Shown: one piece after another, positions 6,831-15,371 of the stretch
Layout of the letters: each line of letters starts with the position of its first letter
How positions within the stretch are numbered: the first letter of the stretch is position 1
Assembly (NCBI GenBank): GCA_964195405.1
Contig: CAXMPK010000119.1
Coordinates: forward strand, 51,337 to 115,336
From: CAXMPK01 sp964195405
GTDB taxonomy: Bacteria; Actinomycetota; Acidimicrobiia; Spongiisociales; ZC4RG35
Length of the DNA stretch: 64,000 bases
Reading direction: 5' to 3'
Notes under the pieces: generated by a model
Seen by the model: only the letters and a program-made list of their open reading frames with translations
Told to the model about the DNA's origin: nothing
Databases searched by the model: none
Made by a program: the position numbers and the translations under genes

Positions 6831-9650
6831 ATGCCCAACCCGTTTGAGAAGTTCGCAGACCGCCACATCGGTCCCAGTCATTCGGATATTCAGAAGATGC
6901 TTGCCACCGTTGGCGTGGCGTCTTTGGACGACTTGGTTGCCGGGACAGTTCCGACCTCGATCTTGGATGAGACGCTCGAACTGCCCGAGGCGCTGACGGA
7001 AGTAGAGGTAGTTGGACGGCTTACCGAGTTAGCTGAAAAGAACACTGTCATTACGTCGCTCATAGGTCTCGGATACCACGACACGATCACCCCACCTGTC
7101 ATCCAGCGCAAAGTGTTGGAGAACCCTGCTTGGTACACCGCCTACACCCCTTATCAAGCTGAGATCAGCCAGGGTCGACTTGAGGCCTTGCTCAATTTCC
7201 AGACCATGGTCTCGGACCTCACGGGTCTCGACATCGCCAATTCGTCACTTCTCGATGAGCCGACCGCTGCCGCCGAGGGCATGGCCATGGCTCACCGTCT
7301 CCACCGTGGGAAAGAGAGAGTTTTCTACGTCCATCCCGATGTCCACACACCAACCAAAGCGGTCCTCACCACCAGAGCCTCGGCTGTTGGGATCGAAGTT
7401 CGAGAGCTAGACGACCATGCCGACCCTTCACAAGCATTTGGCGTGTTACTTCAATACCCAGGGTCATCTGGTGCGATCAGCGACCACAGCTCTGTTATCG
7501 ACGCCTTCAGTGGTGCAGGCGCTTTCGTCGTGGTGGCCACCGATCTGCTCGCCCTCACCATGCTTGAGCCCCCGGGGGAGTGGGGCGCCGACATCGCTGT
7601 CGGATCGGCCCAACGTTTTGGGGTGCCGCTTGGCTATGGAGGGCCCCACGCCGGCTTTATCGCATGTCGGGAGAAGCATGTGCGCGCCCTCCCCGGTCGT
7701 CTCGTGGGTGCTGCTGAGGACACCGCGGGGAGGATGAGCTATCGGCTGGCTCTCCAGACCAGGGAACAGCACATCAGACGGGAGAAGGCGACCTCCAACG
7801 TGTGTACGGCCCAAGTCTTGTTGGCGATCATGGCCGGCTTCTATGCCTGCTGGCATGGACCCCAAGGCCTCAAAGCAATCGCGGGTGAAGTCCATCGACT
7901 CACATCAAGTCTCGCGGCAGGGATTGATTCTGCCGGATACAAGATGGTCTCCACCTGGTTCGACACGATCACTGTCAGGACGCCAGGAGCCGCAGATGAG
8001 ATCGTCGCGCGAGCTCTCGAGGTGGGAGTGAACCTCGGTCTCGTCGACGATGACCATGTGCGTGTGGCACTTGACGAGAAGTCCGATGACGACTTGGTTG
8101 GGGTGGTTCTGGGGGTTTTCGGCGCCTCGATACCGGGTGAGCAACCTTCAGGAATCCCGGATAGGGCGATTCGCCGGACAGCATTCTTGACACACCCCGT
8201 CTTCAGTCTTCATCAGTCCGAAACCGAGATGCTGCGCTACCTGCGAAGACTGTCCGACCGCGACCTCGCCCTAGATCGCAGCATGATTCCACTTGGCTCC
8301 TGCACGATGAAGCTCAACGCGACTACCGAGATGATCCCGGTCACATGGCCCGAGTTCGCAGGGATTCACCCCTATGCGCCGGTCAGTCAGGCAGCTGGAT
8401 ATTTGGAGCTGATCGAAGAACTGGGTGAATACCTGGCCCAAATAACCGGCTACGACACAGTCTCTCTCCAGCCCAACGCCGGATCACAGGGCGAGTTGTC
8501 AGGCTTGCTGGCGATCGCCGCGTATCACGAGTCCCGTGGTGAAGGTCATCGTGACGTTTGTCTCATTCCCGCGTCTGCGCACGGAACCAACGCTGCGTCT
8601 GCGGTCATGGCCGGTATGCGTGTTGTGGTTGTTGCGACGGACGACCGCGGGAATGTCGATTTCGATGATCTAGAGGCCAAGGCATCGGAGCACGCTGACG
8701 CCCTTGCCGCCGCCATGGTCACCTACCCGTCCACGCACGGAGTTTTTGAGGAGGGGATCAAGGCACTGACCGAAATGGTGCATTCCCACGGTGGCCAGGT
8801 TTATGTCGATGGGGCCAATCTCAACGCTCTCGTAGGATTGGCGCGACCAGCCGAGTTCGGCGCTGACATCGGTCACCTCAATCTGCACAAGACGTTCACA
8901 ATCCCGCATGGGGGAGGTGGTCCAGGTGTCGGCCCAGTAGGCGCAAAGTCCCATTTGGCGCCATTCTTGCCAAGCCACCCCTTGCTGGCGGCGGCAGGCC
9001 CCGATACCGGAATCGGACCAGTTTCCGGTGCGCCTTTTGGATCGGCCGGGATTCTCCCCATCCCCTATGCGTATATTCGCCTGATGGGCGCCGAAGGGCT
9101 GCGTCAGGCAACGAAAGTGGCGATTCTGTCGGCCAACTACGTGGCCAGACGGCTCGATCCCTACTTTCCCGTTCTCTATACAGGGGCAGGCGGGCGTGTG
9201 GCCCATGAGTGCATCCTCGATTTGCAGCCACTCACCAGAGACACCGGTATCACTGCCGAAGACGTTGCCAAACGTTTGGCTGATTATGGATTCCACGCCC
9301 CGACGCTGTCGTTCCCGGTGGTGGGGACACTCATGGTTGAACCGACCGAGTCCGAGAGCCGGGCAGAGCTCGACCGTTTCTGTGATGCGATGATCGCGAT
9401 CCGAGCCGAAGCCGATCGGGTGGGTTCGGGTGAGTGGCCTCGAGATGACAATCCGCTGTCAAACGCCCCGCATACTTCCGAGGACGTTGTTGCGGATGAC
9501 TGGGCACGGCCCTATTCGAGAGAACAAGCTGCGTTTCCTGTCAGGATCCTTCGTTCCGACAAATACTGGCCCCCGGTTGGGCGTATCGACGGTGTGGGTG
9601 GGGATCGGAATCTCGTCTGTGCCTGTCCGCCTCTCGATGCCTACCGCTGA
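6831..9650 (+). CDS. gcvP: Glycine dehydrogenase (decarboxylating), P-protein, single chain
   Basis: This 939-residue PLP enzyme decarboxylates glycine and passes the aminomethyl group to the lipoyl H-protein of the glycine cleavage system. The first half begins with the family pattern FADRHIGPSHSDIQKML and contains YTPYQAEISQGRLEALLNFQ. The second half contains the PLP-lysine motif NLHKTFTIPHGGGGPG and NPLSNAPHT near the C-terminus. Both halves are fused in one chain, as in the classical homodimeric P-protein. gcvT and gcvH are not in the window, so the system's genes are dispersed. Control by the glycine riboswitch just upstream is very likely. Confidence 0.97.
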   Translation: MPNPFEKFADRHIGPSHSDIQKMLATVGVASLDDLVAGTVPTSILDETLELPEALTEVEVVGRLTELAEKNTVITSLIGLGYHDTITPPVIQRKVLENPAWYTAYTPYQAEISQGRLEALLNFQTMVSDLTGLDIANSSLLDEPTAAAEGMAMAHRLHRGKERVFYVHPDVHTPTKAVLTTRASAVGIEVRELDDHADPSQAFGVLLQYPGSSGAISDHSSVIDAFSGAGAFVVVATDLLALTMLEPPGEWGADIAVGSAQRFGVPLGYGGPHAGFIACREKHVRALPGRLVGAAEDTAGRMSYRLALQTREQHIRREKATSNVCTAQVLLAIMAGFYACWHGPQGLKAIAGEVHRLTSSLAAGIDSAGYKMVSTWFDTITVRTPGAADEIVARALEVGVNLGLVDDDHVRVALDEKSDDDLVGVVLGVFGASIPGEQPSGIPDRAIRRTAFLTHPVFSLHQSETEMLRYLRRLSDRDLALDRSMIPLGSCTMKLNATTEMIPVTWPEFAGIHPYAPVSQAAGYLELIEELGEYLAQITGYDTVSLQPNAGSQGELSGLLAIAAYHESRGEGHRDVCLIPASAHGTNAASAVMAGMRVVVVATDDRGNVDFDDLEAKASEHADALAAAMVTYPSTHGVFEEGIKALTEMVHSHGGQVYVDGANLNALVGLARPAEFGADIGHLNLHKTFTIPHGGGGPGVGPVGAKSHLAPFLPSHPLLAAAGPDTGIGPVSGAPFGSAGILPIPYAYIRLMGAEGLRQATKVAILSANYVARRLDPYFPVLYTGAGGRVAHECILDLQPLTRDTGITAEDVAKRLADYGFHAPTLSFPVVGTLMVEPTESESRAELDRFCDAMIAIRAEADRVGSGEWPRDDNPLSNAPHTSEDVVADDWARPYSREQAAFPVRILRSDKYWPPVGRIDGVGGDRNLVCACPPLDAYR

Positions 9651-9720
9651 TCAGCTTGACAATTGCTCTTGCAGTGGGATGGTTACTGCCTGATTTCCTA
9701 GCGATCTTGAGGGTCAATCG

Positions 9721-11325
9721 GTGAGATTCACCGGTCAAATTCGGGTTCCCGATGTAGACCACCCGGGGGTTCCAGTCACCTTCGTTGTCGATGACAACCA
9801 GGCGGAGGTGATTCTGGAGGGTGACTCCCTTGGCAGGTGGTCGCTTTTTGACGTCCATGTGACCCGTCTTGTCTCCAGTGCGTTCCAGGTCGAGTTGGCC
9901 GACGAGGAAATCACATTCCTCGCCGACGAGCCCGTTGACTTTGCCTACAACGGCGTCGAGCACATGGCTCAGGTATGGGCCCGGTATAAGACAATGACGG
10001 TCCCGCGCCGAGTGATTGCCGTCAAACGATCCCGAAAGGGAACCACACCATCGCGACTCCAGGAATTCCGCGAGGCGATGATCGAGAATCTCAGAGCTGA
10101 GGGTGGTGAGAGCTCGAGCCGGGGAGAGCCCTCGATGCTCCCCGGCGAATCCGTGGCGACAGCGGCGTCTCCATCAACACTAGACCCGCTGCTCGAGCCC
10201 GTTACGGAGTCGAACGAAGCCGAAGACGGTGCGGAAGCAGTCATTCCAATGGTCGCTGGTTCCAATGAGCTCGATCGAGCTTCGGCGAAGACGGAGCTGG
10301 AAGCAATCGAAAATGCTGAGGCCCAGCGAGCGAAAGCCACGCTCATTGAGACCGAGCGAAGGGCCGAGGCCGATCGAATGGCGTCCGAGCGTGATGCACT
10401 CGCGGCTGAGCGTGTCCGCCTCGACGAACAGAAGCGGAGTCTGGAGGAGGCCCTTGCAGAAGCAGAACACCTAGAGAAGAAGCGTCTCGATGCGGCGCAA
10501 GTCGATATGGATCGGATCGAGAGTGAGAAGCGGGAGCTCGAGAAGCGTCATGAGGAGGAGCGTCTCAAGGCGGAGCAATTGGAAACCGAGCGACAGGCGC
10601 TTCAACAGCTTGAGGTCGATCGTGTCGAGCGCGAGCGCCAACAGGAAAAAGACCTCGCGGCGCGGCATTTGGAGGTCGAAGAGCTCGAAACCAAGAAACG
10701 GGCCGAAGCTGAGCGTCTCGAGAAGGAGCGTAAGGAGTTGGTGCGTCTCGATGCAGAGCGTGAAGAGACCGCTCGCATCGAAATGGAAAAGCTCGAGCTG
10801 GAGCGTCTCGAATTGGAGCGTCTCGAAAGTGAGAGGTTACAACGCGAGCGGGACGAAGCCGATCGCGTCGAGAAGCAACGTCTCGCTGAAGAGAAGCAAC
10901 GTCTTGCTGACGAAAAGCGGGAGGCAAAACGTCTGAAGAAGGAGAAGGAAGCGGCCGCGGCCATCGCGGCGGAGGCTGAAACCGAACCTGAAACCGATGC
11001 TGAGGAAGAACCGGGCGGACGTGTCGCTGAAGTGCTCGGAACGTCAGTTGCCGGCGACCTCCCCGATAATGCCAAGGAGTTGGTGGTCGATCTTGGAGCC
11101 TTCGAAGAGGTGGCCCCGATCGAGACACCGCAATCGGGTACCGACACCGAACCGGCAATGGCCGGAGTGACGGAGAAGGCCGGAATCATGGGTGCAGTCA
11201 AGGCTGCCTTCAGTCGCACCGGCAAGAACCATGTTCACGAGTTCACAGAGGCCCCCGGTGGCATTGGCATGGTGCGATACATCTGCCGCGAATGTGGCTA
11301 CGTCTCGATATCCAGCACAGATTGA
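9721..11325 (+). CDS. Long charged-helix protein with C-terminal Cys-pair (unknown function)
   Basis: This 534-residue protein starts at GTG 9721 with GAGGG 8 nt upstream. Residues 1 to about 110 form a folded, beta-rich-looking domain (begins MRFTGQIRVPDVDHPG). Residues about 170-420 are extremely rich in Glu, Arg and Lys with repeats of the LERLE / ERLEKERKE type, suggesting a single alpha-helix or a long coiled coil. An acidic, low-complexity linker follows. The last 45 residues contain HVHEF and a CRECGYVSI motif that looks like half of a zinc ribbon. No signal peptide or membrane segment is visible. I do not recognise the family. It stands between gcvP and manC with its own upstream gap. 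Confidence 0.85.
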   Translation: MRFTGQIRVPDVDHPGVPVTFVVDDNQAEVILEGDSLGRWSLFDVHVTRLVSSAFQVELADEEITFLADEPVDFAYNGVEHMAQVWARYKTMTVPRRVIAVKRSRKGTTPSRLQEFREAMIENLRAEGGESSSRGEPSMLPGESVATAASPSTLDPLLEPVTESNEAEDGAEAVIPMVAGSNELDRASAKTELEAIENAEAQRAKATLIETERRAEADRMASERDALAAERVRLDEQKRSLEEALAEAEHLEKKRLDAAQVDMDRIESEKRELEKRHEEERLKAEQLETERQALQQLEVDRVERERQQEKDLAARHLEVEELETKKRAEAERLEKERKELVRLDAEREETARIEMEKLELERLELERLESERLQRERDEADRVEKQRLAEEKQRLADEKREAKRLKKEKEAAAAIAAEAETEPETDAEEEPGGRVAEVLGTSVAGDLPDNAKELVVDLGAFEEVAPIETPQSGTDTEPAMAGVTEKAGIMGAVKAAFSRTGKNHVHEFTEAPGGIGMVRYICRECGYVSISSTD

Positions 11326-11353
11326 GTTACATCGACTCATAATCTGCTGCCGG

Positions 11354-11366
11354 TACCCTCGCCGCA
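11354..11366 (+). promoter_or_regulatory. Putative leaderless promoter -10 of the manC-men operon
   Basis: TACCCT at 11354-11359 lies 7 nt before the manC ATG, with no Shine-Dalgarno. As the first gene of a four-gene coupled run, manC is where an operon promoter is expected. Confidence 0.45.
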
Positions 11367-12422
11367 ATGCCAATAGTCAGACCAGTCATTCTGTCCGGTG
11401 GTTCAGGAACACGTTTGTGGCCTCTCTCCACGCCCAGCCTTCCCAAACAGTTCGTCCATCTTCTCCCCGGTGGCACCCTCTTCACCCAAACGCTGGAGCG
11501 TCTCAGTGGTATAGAAGGCGTGGCACCGCCGGTGATTGTCACCGGGGCTGATTATGCCGATAGGGCGTCAGCCGCCGCCAAGGACATGGGCATGCCTGCT
11601 GAATTCATGATTGTGGAGCCGGCCGGCCGAAACACCGCACCGGCGGCTTTGGCCGCGGCCTTTTCGGTTGCAGCTGATGAGATTCTCGTCATCCTTCCGG
11701 CCGACCACATCATCGAGGACATCATCGACTTCGGAGGGACTGTCGAGTTGGCTGTTGATGAAGCTGAATCGGGATCCATCGTCACTTTTGGGATCACACC
11801 AACGGGCCCTGAAACGGGCTTCGGATACATCGAGATGGGTCGAGAATCGGGTCATGGGTATGTGGTCAACCGTTTCAAGGAAAAACCCGGCCCATCTGAG
11901 GCCATAGAACTTGTTGCCGATGGCCATCATATTTGGAACTCAGGCATGTTTGTCGTTTCGGCTGGTCTTCTCATTGACGAGGCGCTGATCCACTGTCCGA
12001 AATTGGCGGAAGGGGTGCTGGCTTCATTGCAACCGTCGCAAGGCGGGATGGTGCACCTTGATGAAGGGTTCCGGTCGGTGGAGAGTATTTCACTCGATCA
12101 CGCGATCATGGAGAAAACCGAGAAGGCGGTGGTTGTGCCGATTGACGTTGGGTGGAGCGACGTTGGGTCATACCAGACTCTTTGGGAGCTATCAGAAAAG
12201 GACAATGCCGGAAACTCGGTGACCGGTGACGTGGTGATCCGCGATGTCTCCGGTTCGTTGATCCGGGCATCATCGCGAACGGTGGCCGTAGCCGGGTTGT
12301 CCGATGTGGTTGTGATCGAGACCGCAGATGCTGTGTTGGTTGTGCCCCGGGACCGCTCTCAGGACGTGAAGGATCTGGCAGCCGATGCTGGCGGCGACCG
12401 CTCTGCAGCACAATCGTCCTGA
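11367..12422 (+). CDS. manC: Mannose-1-phosphate guanylyltransferase
   Basis: This 351-residue nucleotidyltransferase makes GDP-mannose from mannose-1-phosphate and GTP. The N-terminal signature VILSGGSGTRLWPLS and the PKQF motif are present, followed by ILVILPADHII and a central FKEKPG. The length fits the stand-alone transferase. The isomerase cupin domain found in bifunctional ManC proteins is absent. Its stop overlaps the probable CTG start of the cytochrome gene. GDP-mannose would feed mannosylated glycans or lipids; no glycosyltransferase is nearby. Confidence 0.92.
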   Translation: MPIVRPVILSGGSGTRLWPLSTPSLPKQFVHLLPGGTLFTQTLERLSGIEGVAPPVIVTGADYADRASAAAKDMGMPAEFMIVEPAGRNTAPAALAAAFSVAADEILVILPADHIIEDIIDFGGTVELAVDEAESGSIVTFGITPTGPETGFGYIEMGRESGHGYVVNRFKEKPGPSEAIELVADGHHIWNSGMFVVSAGLLIDEALIHCPKLAEGVLASLQPSQGGMVHLDEGFRSVESISLDHAIMEKTEKAVVVPIDVGWSDVGSYQTLWELSEKDNAGNSVTGDVVIRDVSGSLIRASSRTVAVAGLSDVVVIETADAVLVVPRDRSQDVKDLAADAGGDRSAAQSS

Positions 12423-12721
12423 GGACGCTGCTCATCGTGGCGCTGCTTCTGGTTGGGGCGTGTTCGGTTGCCCGACCTGCTGATGATGCCACCGGTGAGA
12501 AGATCTACCAGCAACTGTGCTCCAATTGCCATGGTGACGACCTTGCTGGCGGGCTCGGCCCTCCCCTTGGTCCAGGGTCCAACTCGGCCGACCAACCAGA
12601 CGAGTTTCTCGAGATCACCATCCTGCGCGGACGGGGTCGCATGCCTTCGTTCTCATCATCGCTCAACGACCAGCAGTTGGATCGTTTGATCGCCTTTATG
12701 CGTGAGGTGCAAGCCGGTTGA
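12419..12721 (+). CDS. Small c-type cytochrome lipoprotein
   Basis: This protein carries a haem-binding CSNCH motif followed by the mono-haem class I pattern, with a distal methionine in RGRGRMPSFSSSL and a C-terminal LDRLIAFMREV helix. The first ATG/GTG/TTG in frame is GTG 12437, but that would begin inside the signal peptide. Reading from CTG 12419, which overlaps the manC stop (CTGA), gives a complete lipoprotein signal MRTLLIVALLLVGAC with a charged n-region and a VGAC lipobox. I therefore place the start at the CTG (100 residues); the GTG alternative gives 94. The mature protein should be an extracytoplasmic membrane-anchored electron carrier. Its coupling to menaquinone genes is suggestive of a respiratory role. 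Confidence 0.8.
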   Translation: MRTLLIVALLLVGACSVARPADDATGEKIYQQLCSNCHGDDLAGGLGPPLGPGSNSADQPDEFLEITILRGRGRMPSFSSSLNDQQLDRLIAFMREVQAG

Positions 12722-13677
12722 GCTCAATTCTGGAAGCACTCGAACTTCATCCGGTGCGGATCCCGATGCGTCATCGTTTTCGCCGCGTCGATCATCGCGA
12801 GGCGGTGTTGATCAAAGGCCCAACAGGTTGGGGCGAATTTTCACCCTTTCCTGACTATCCCCCTGAGGTGACGATTCGCTGGCTGGCGGCAGCACTCGAG
12901 CTTGCATGCACCGACCTTCCTGCGCCGGGGCGTCAGGTGGTGCCCGTCAACGTCACGATCCCTGCCGTTGACCCGGAGACTGCGACGGCACTTGTTCTGG
13001 AGTCGGGAGCAACAACAGCCAAGGTGAAAATCGGTGAGCCTGGTGACGACGCGGGTGTCGACGAAGCCCGGGTCGGGGCTGTACGGGAAGCAGTAGGCCC
13101 AGCTGGCCTTGTACGTGTCGATGTCAATGCTCTATGGGATGTCGAGACCGCCGCTCGGCGTCTAGAGAGTCTCGATAGGTTCGATCTCCAGTATGCCGAG
13201 CAGCCTGTCGCCACCGTCGACGAGATGGTGGAGCTGAGGCGGCGAATTCGAGTTCCGATTGCAGCCGATGAGCTGGTCAGGCAGAGCCCATATCCGCTTC
13301 AGGTCATTGAGGCCGGAGGAGCCGATGTGTTGATTGTCAAGGTCCAACCGATGGGCGGTATCGCCAGGGTTCTCGATCTGGCGGGTCGCTCTGAGATCCC
13401 GGTGGTGATCTCATCCGCTCTGGAGACATCCATAGGTATGTATGGCGGTTTGTTGGCAGCCTCGCTGCTCGATGAGCTCCCATACGCATGTGGTCTTGGC
13501 ACCGTTTCCCTAATCGAAGGTGACCCCACCATGGCTCCGCTCATAGCCAGCGATGGGTTCCTCGAGGTGCGACGGCCAGAGCCGAACCCAGATCTTCTCG
13601 CCCGTTGGCGGCCAGAGCGCGACCGCTCGGCGGAAATGCTCCGACGTGTCAGGGCGGCAGCTGAACTTCTCACATGA
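12718..13677 (+). CDS. menC: o-Succinylbenzoate synthase
   Basis: This 319-residue enolase-superfamily dehydratase makes o-succinylbenzoate in menaquinone synthesis. The catalytic KxK pair is visible in TTAKVKIG, the metal ligands in DVNALW, YAEQP and IAADE, and the second catalytic lysine in LIVKVQPMGG. The start is TTG at 12718, overlapping the upstream stop as TTGA. Its 3' end overlaps menD as ATGA. The position next to menD makes the MenC assignment much safer than superfamily membership alone would. Confidence 0.92.
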   Translation: MSSILEALELHPVRIPMRHRFRRVDHREAVLIKGPTGWGEFSPFPDYPPEVTIRWLAAALELACTDLPAPGRQVVPVNVTIPAVDPETATALVLESGATTAKVKIGEPGDDAGVDEARVGAVREAVGPAGLVRVDVNALWDVETAARRLESLDRFDLQYAEQPVATVDEMVELRRRIRVPIAADELVRQSPYPLQVIEAGGADVLIVKVQPMGGIARVLDLAGRSEIPVVISSALETSIGMYGGLLAASLLDELPYACGLGTVSLIEGDPTMAPLIASDGFLEVRRPEPNPDLLARWRPERDRSAEMLRRVRAAAELLT

Positions 13678-15371
13678 GTCAACCCAACCCATCCACTGCA
13701 CTGGCGCGGGCCGTCATCGATGAGTTGGCGAGAGGGGGGGTCACGCTTTTTGTGATTTCCCCAGGATCGCGTTCCGCGGCCCTGGCTATAGCCGCGTCGG
13801 ACCACCCTGAGTTGGAGACCCGAGTAGTCCTAGATGAGCGTTCCGCCGCTTTTCATGCCCTGGGGAGGGCAAAAGCCTCGGGTGCTCCGACGGCGGTGAT
13901 CGCCACATCGGGCACCGCACCAGCCAACCACTTGCCTGCCGTTGTTGAAGCCGACCTCTCCCTAACGCCCCTGGTGATTCTTTCTGCCGATCGTCCCATC
14001 GAGCTCCGCGGAGTTGGGGCGAACCAGACAATTGACCAGGTGAATCTCTTTGGCCCCCGTGTCCGCTTGTTCAGCGAGATTCCCGCACCGGATGAGCACA
14101 GCGATCTCAACGATCGGTGGCGAAAAGTTGTGTCTGACTCGGTATCAGCGTCGCTTGGCGTCGGTGATAAGCCTGGTCCAGTGCACATCAACATCGCGTT
14201 CCGGGAGCCGACAGTGCCGGTGGCCGACGACGGCCGGACCGAGAGTGGGGACTACTCATTCTCGATTGAGGGCAAGGACGACGGCAGCCGTTGGCTGTCT
14301 ACCACACATCCTGGCTCTCCCCCGATCGAATTCTCGGTCGACTACCACCCACACGGGGTGGTGGTCGCTGGAGAAGGCGTGTACCACCGTGAGCGCCTTG
14401 TGGGGGTGGCCGATGAGCTCGGATGGCCAATACTGGCAACAGCTCAGTCGGGGATGCGCGGTCAGAAGGTTGGTGCCTCCTATCACCATTTGCTGGCCGG
14501 TGGCGTCCCCAGTGTCCTCCGACCCGAGCTGGTCTATGCGATCGGTGCAGTTGGCCCCAGCTCGAGACTCGAGGAGCTGATCTCTGCGGCGAGTGTGCGC
14601 ATCAGGGTCGACAGCTGGGGTCGTCACATCGATCCGCGGAGGAATGCGACCCACATTCTCAAAGCCGACCCGGTCGCCGCCCTCGAGACTCTGAAACCGC
14701 TGGCGAACACCGACCAGGGATGGTCCGACAGTTGGCTGGAGGCAGACCGTTCAGTGGAGGCGGCCATGGCTCGGGTGATCGACGCTGCGAGGTCTCCGAC
14801 CGGCGCGGCAATCGCCAAATCCCTGGATCATTCAGCATGGGAATCCCTCGTGGTTGGCTCTTCTCTCCCCATCAGGGAGGTTGACGCCCATCTCGCTCAT
14901 TCAGGTGAGGTCATCGCCAATCGGGGGGCGTCCGGTATCGATGGCTTCATCTCGACGGCGTTGGGCGTCTCATCCGTGAAACGGCGAACAGTCGCGCTGA
15001 CCGGTGACCTCGGGTTGCTTCATGATGCCAATGGATTCCTATCTGACTCTGATGACGATCTCGTCATCGTCGTCGTCGACAACGACGGTGGAGGGTTGTT
15101 CGACGGGTTGCCACCGGCCCAGCATGCGCCCTCTTATGAGCGCCTGTTTGTTGCCTCCCAGGAACGGGAACTGGCGCAGTTGGCGCGATTTCATGATCTG
15201 GATTATTTCGAGACCAGCGCAATTTCAGAGCTCCCCGCTCTTGTTGATGCCGGACTTGATGCTGGGGGAGTCTCGCTGATCCGGGTTCCGGTTTCGCGGC
15301 GGGTGGACCTAGAGATGCGCCACCAGCTAGATGATGTAGCTCGCGAGGCGGTAGGCCTACTCGAGACCTAA
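13674..15371 (+). CDS. menD: SEPHCHC synthase (MenD), ThDP-dependent
   Basis: This 565-residue thiamine-diphosphate enzyme joins isochorismate and 2-oxoglutarate, the first committed menaquinone step. It begins with the family pattern RAVIDELARGGVTLFVISPGSRS. It contains LDERSAAFHALG with the ThDP-activating Glu, IATSGTAPANHLPAV, and a C-terminal ThDP/metal motif GDLGLLHDANGF. Length matches the family. The start overlaps menC by 4 bp. Its last 15 bp overlap the end of the convergent menF. Confidence 0.95.
   Translation: MSQPNPSTALARAVIDELARGGVTLFVISPGSRSAALAIAASDHPELETRVVLDERSAAFHALGRAKASGAPTAVIATSGTAPANHLPAVVEADLSLTPLVILSADRPIELRGVGANQTIDQVNLFGPRVRLFSEIPAPDEHSDLNDRWRKVVSDSVSASLGVGDKPGPVHINIAFREPTVPVADDGRTESGDYSFSIEGKDDGSRWLSTTHPGSPPIEFSVDYHPHGVVVAGEGVYHRERLVGVADELGWPILATAQSGMRGQKVGASYHHLLAGGVPSVLRPELVYAIGAVGPSSRLEELISAASVRIRVDSWGRHIDPRRNATHILKADPVAALETLKPLANTDQGWSDSWLEADRSVEAAMARVIDAARSPTGAAIAKSLDHSAWESLVVGSSLPIREVDAHLAHSGEVIANRGASGIDGFISTALGVSSVKRRTVALTGDLGLLHDANGFLSDSDDDLVIVVVDNDGGGLFDGLPPAQHAPSYERLFVASQERELAQLARFHDLDYFETSAISELPALVDAGLDAGGVSLIRVPVSRRVDLEMRHQLDDVAREAVGLLET

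Noticed and set aside
9656..9684. TTGACA at 9656 with a possible promoter in front of the charged-helix gene
   Set aside because: The -35 matches consensus, but no acceptable -10 lies 16-19 bp downstream (ATGGTT/TGGTTA).
10565..11225. Minus-strand frames of about 200 codons opposite the charged-helix protein
   Set aside because: Their Ser/Arg monotony simply mirrors the Glu/Leu/Arg repeats on the plus strand.
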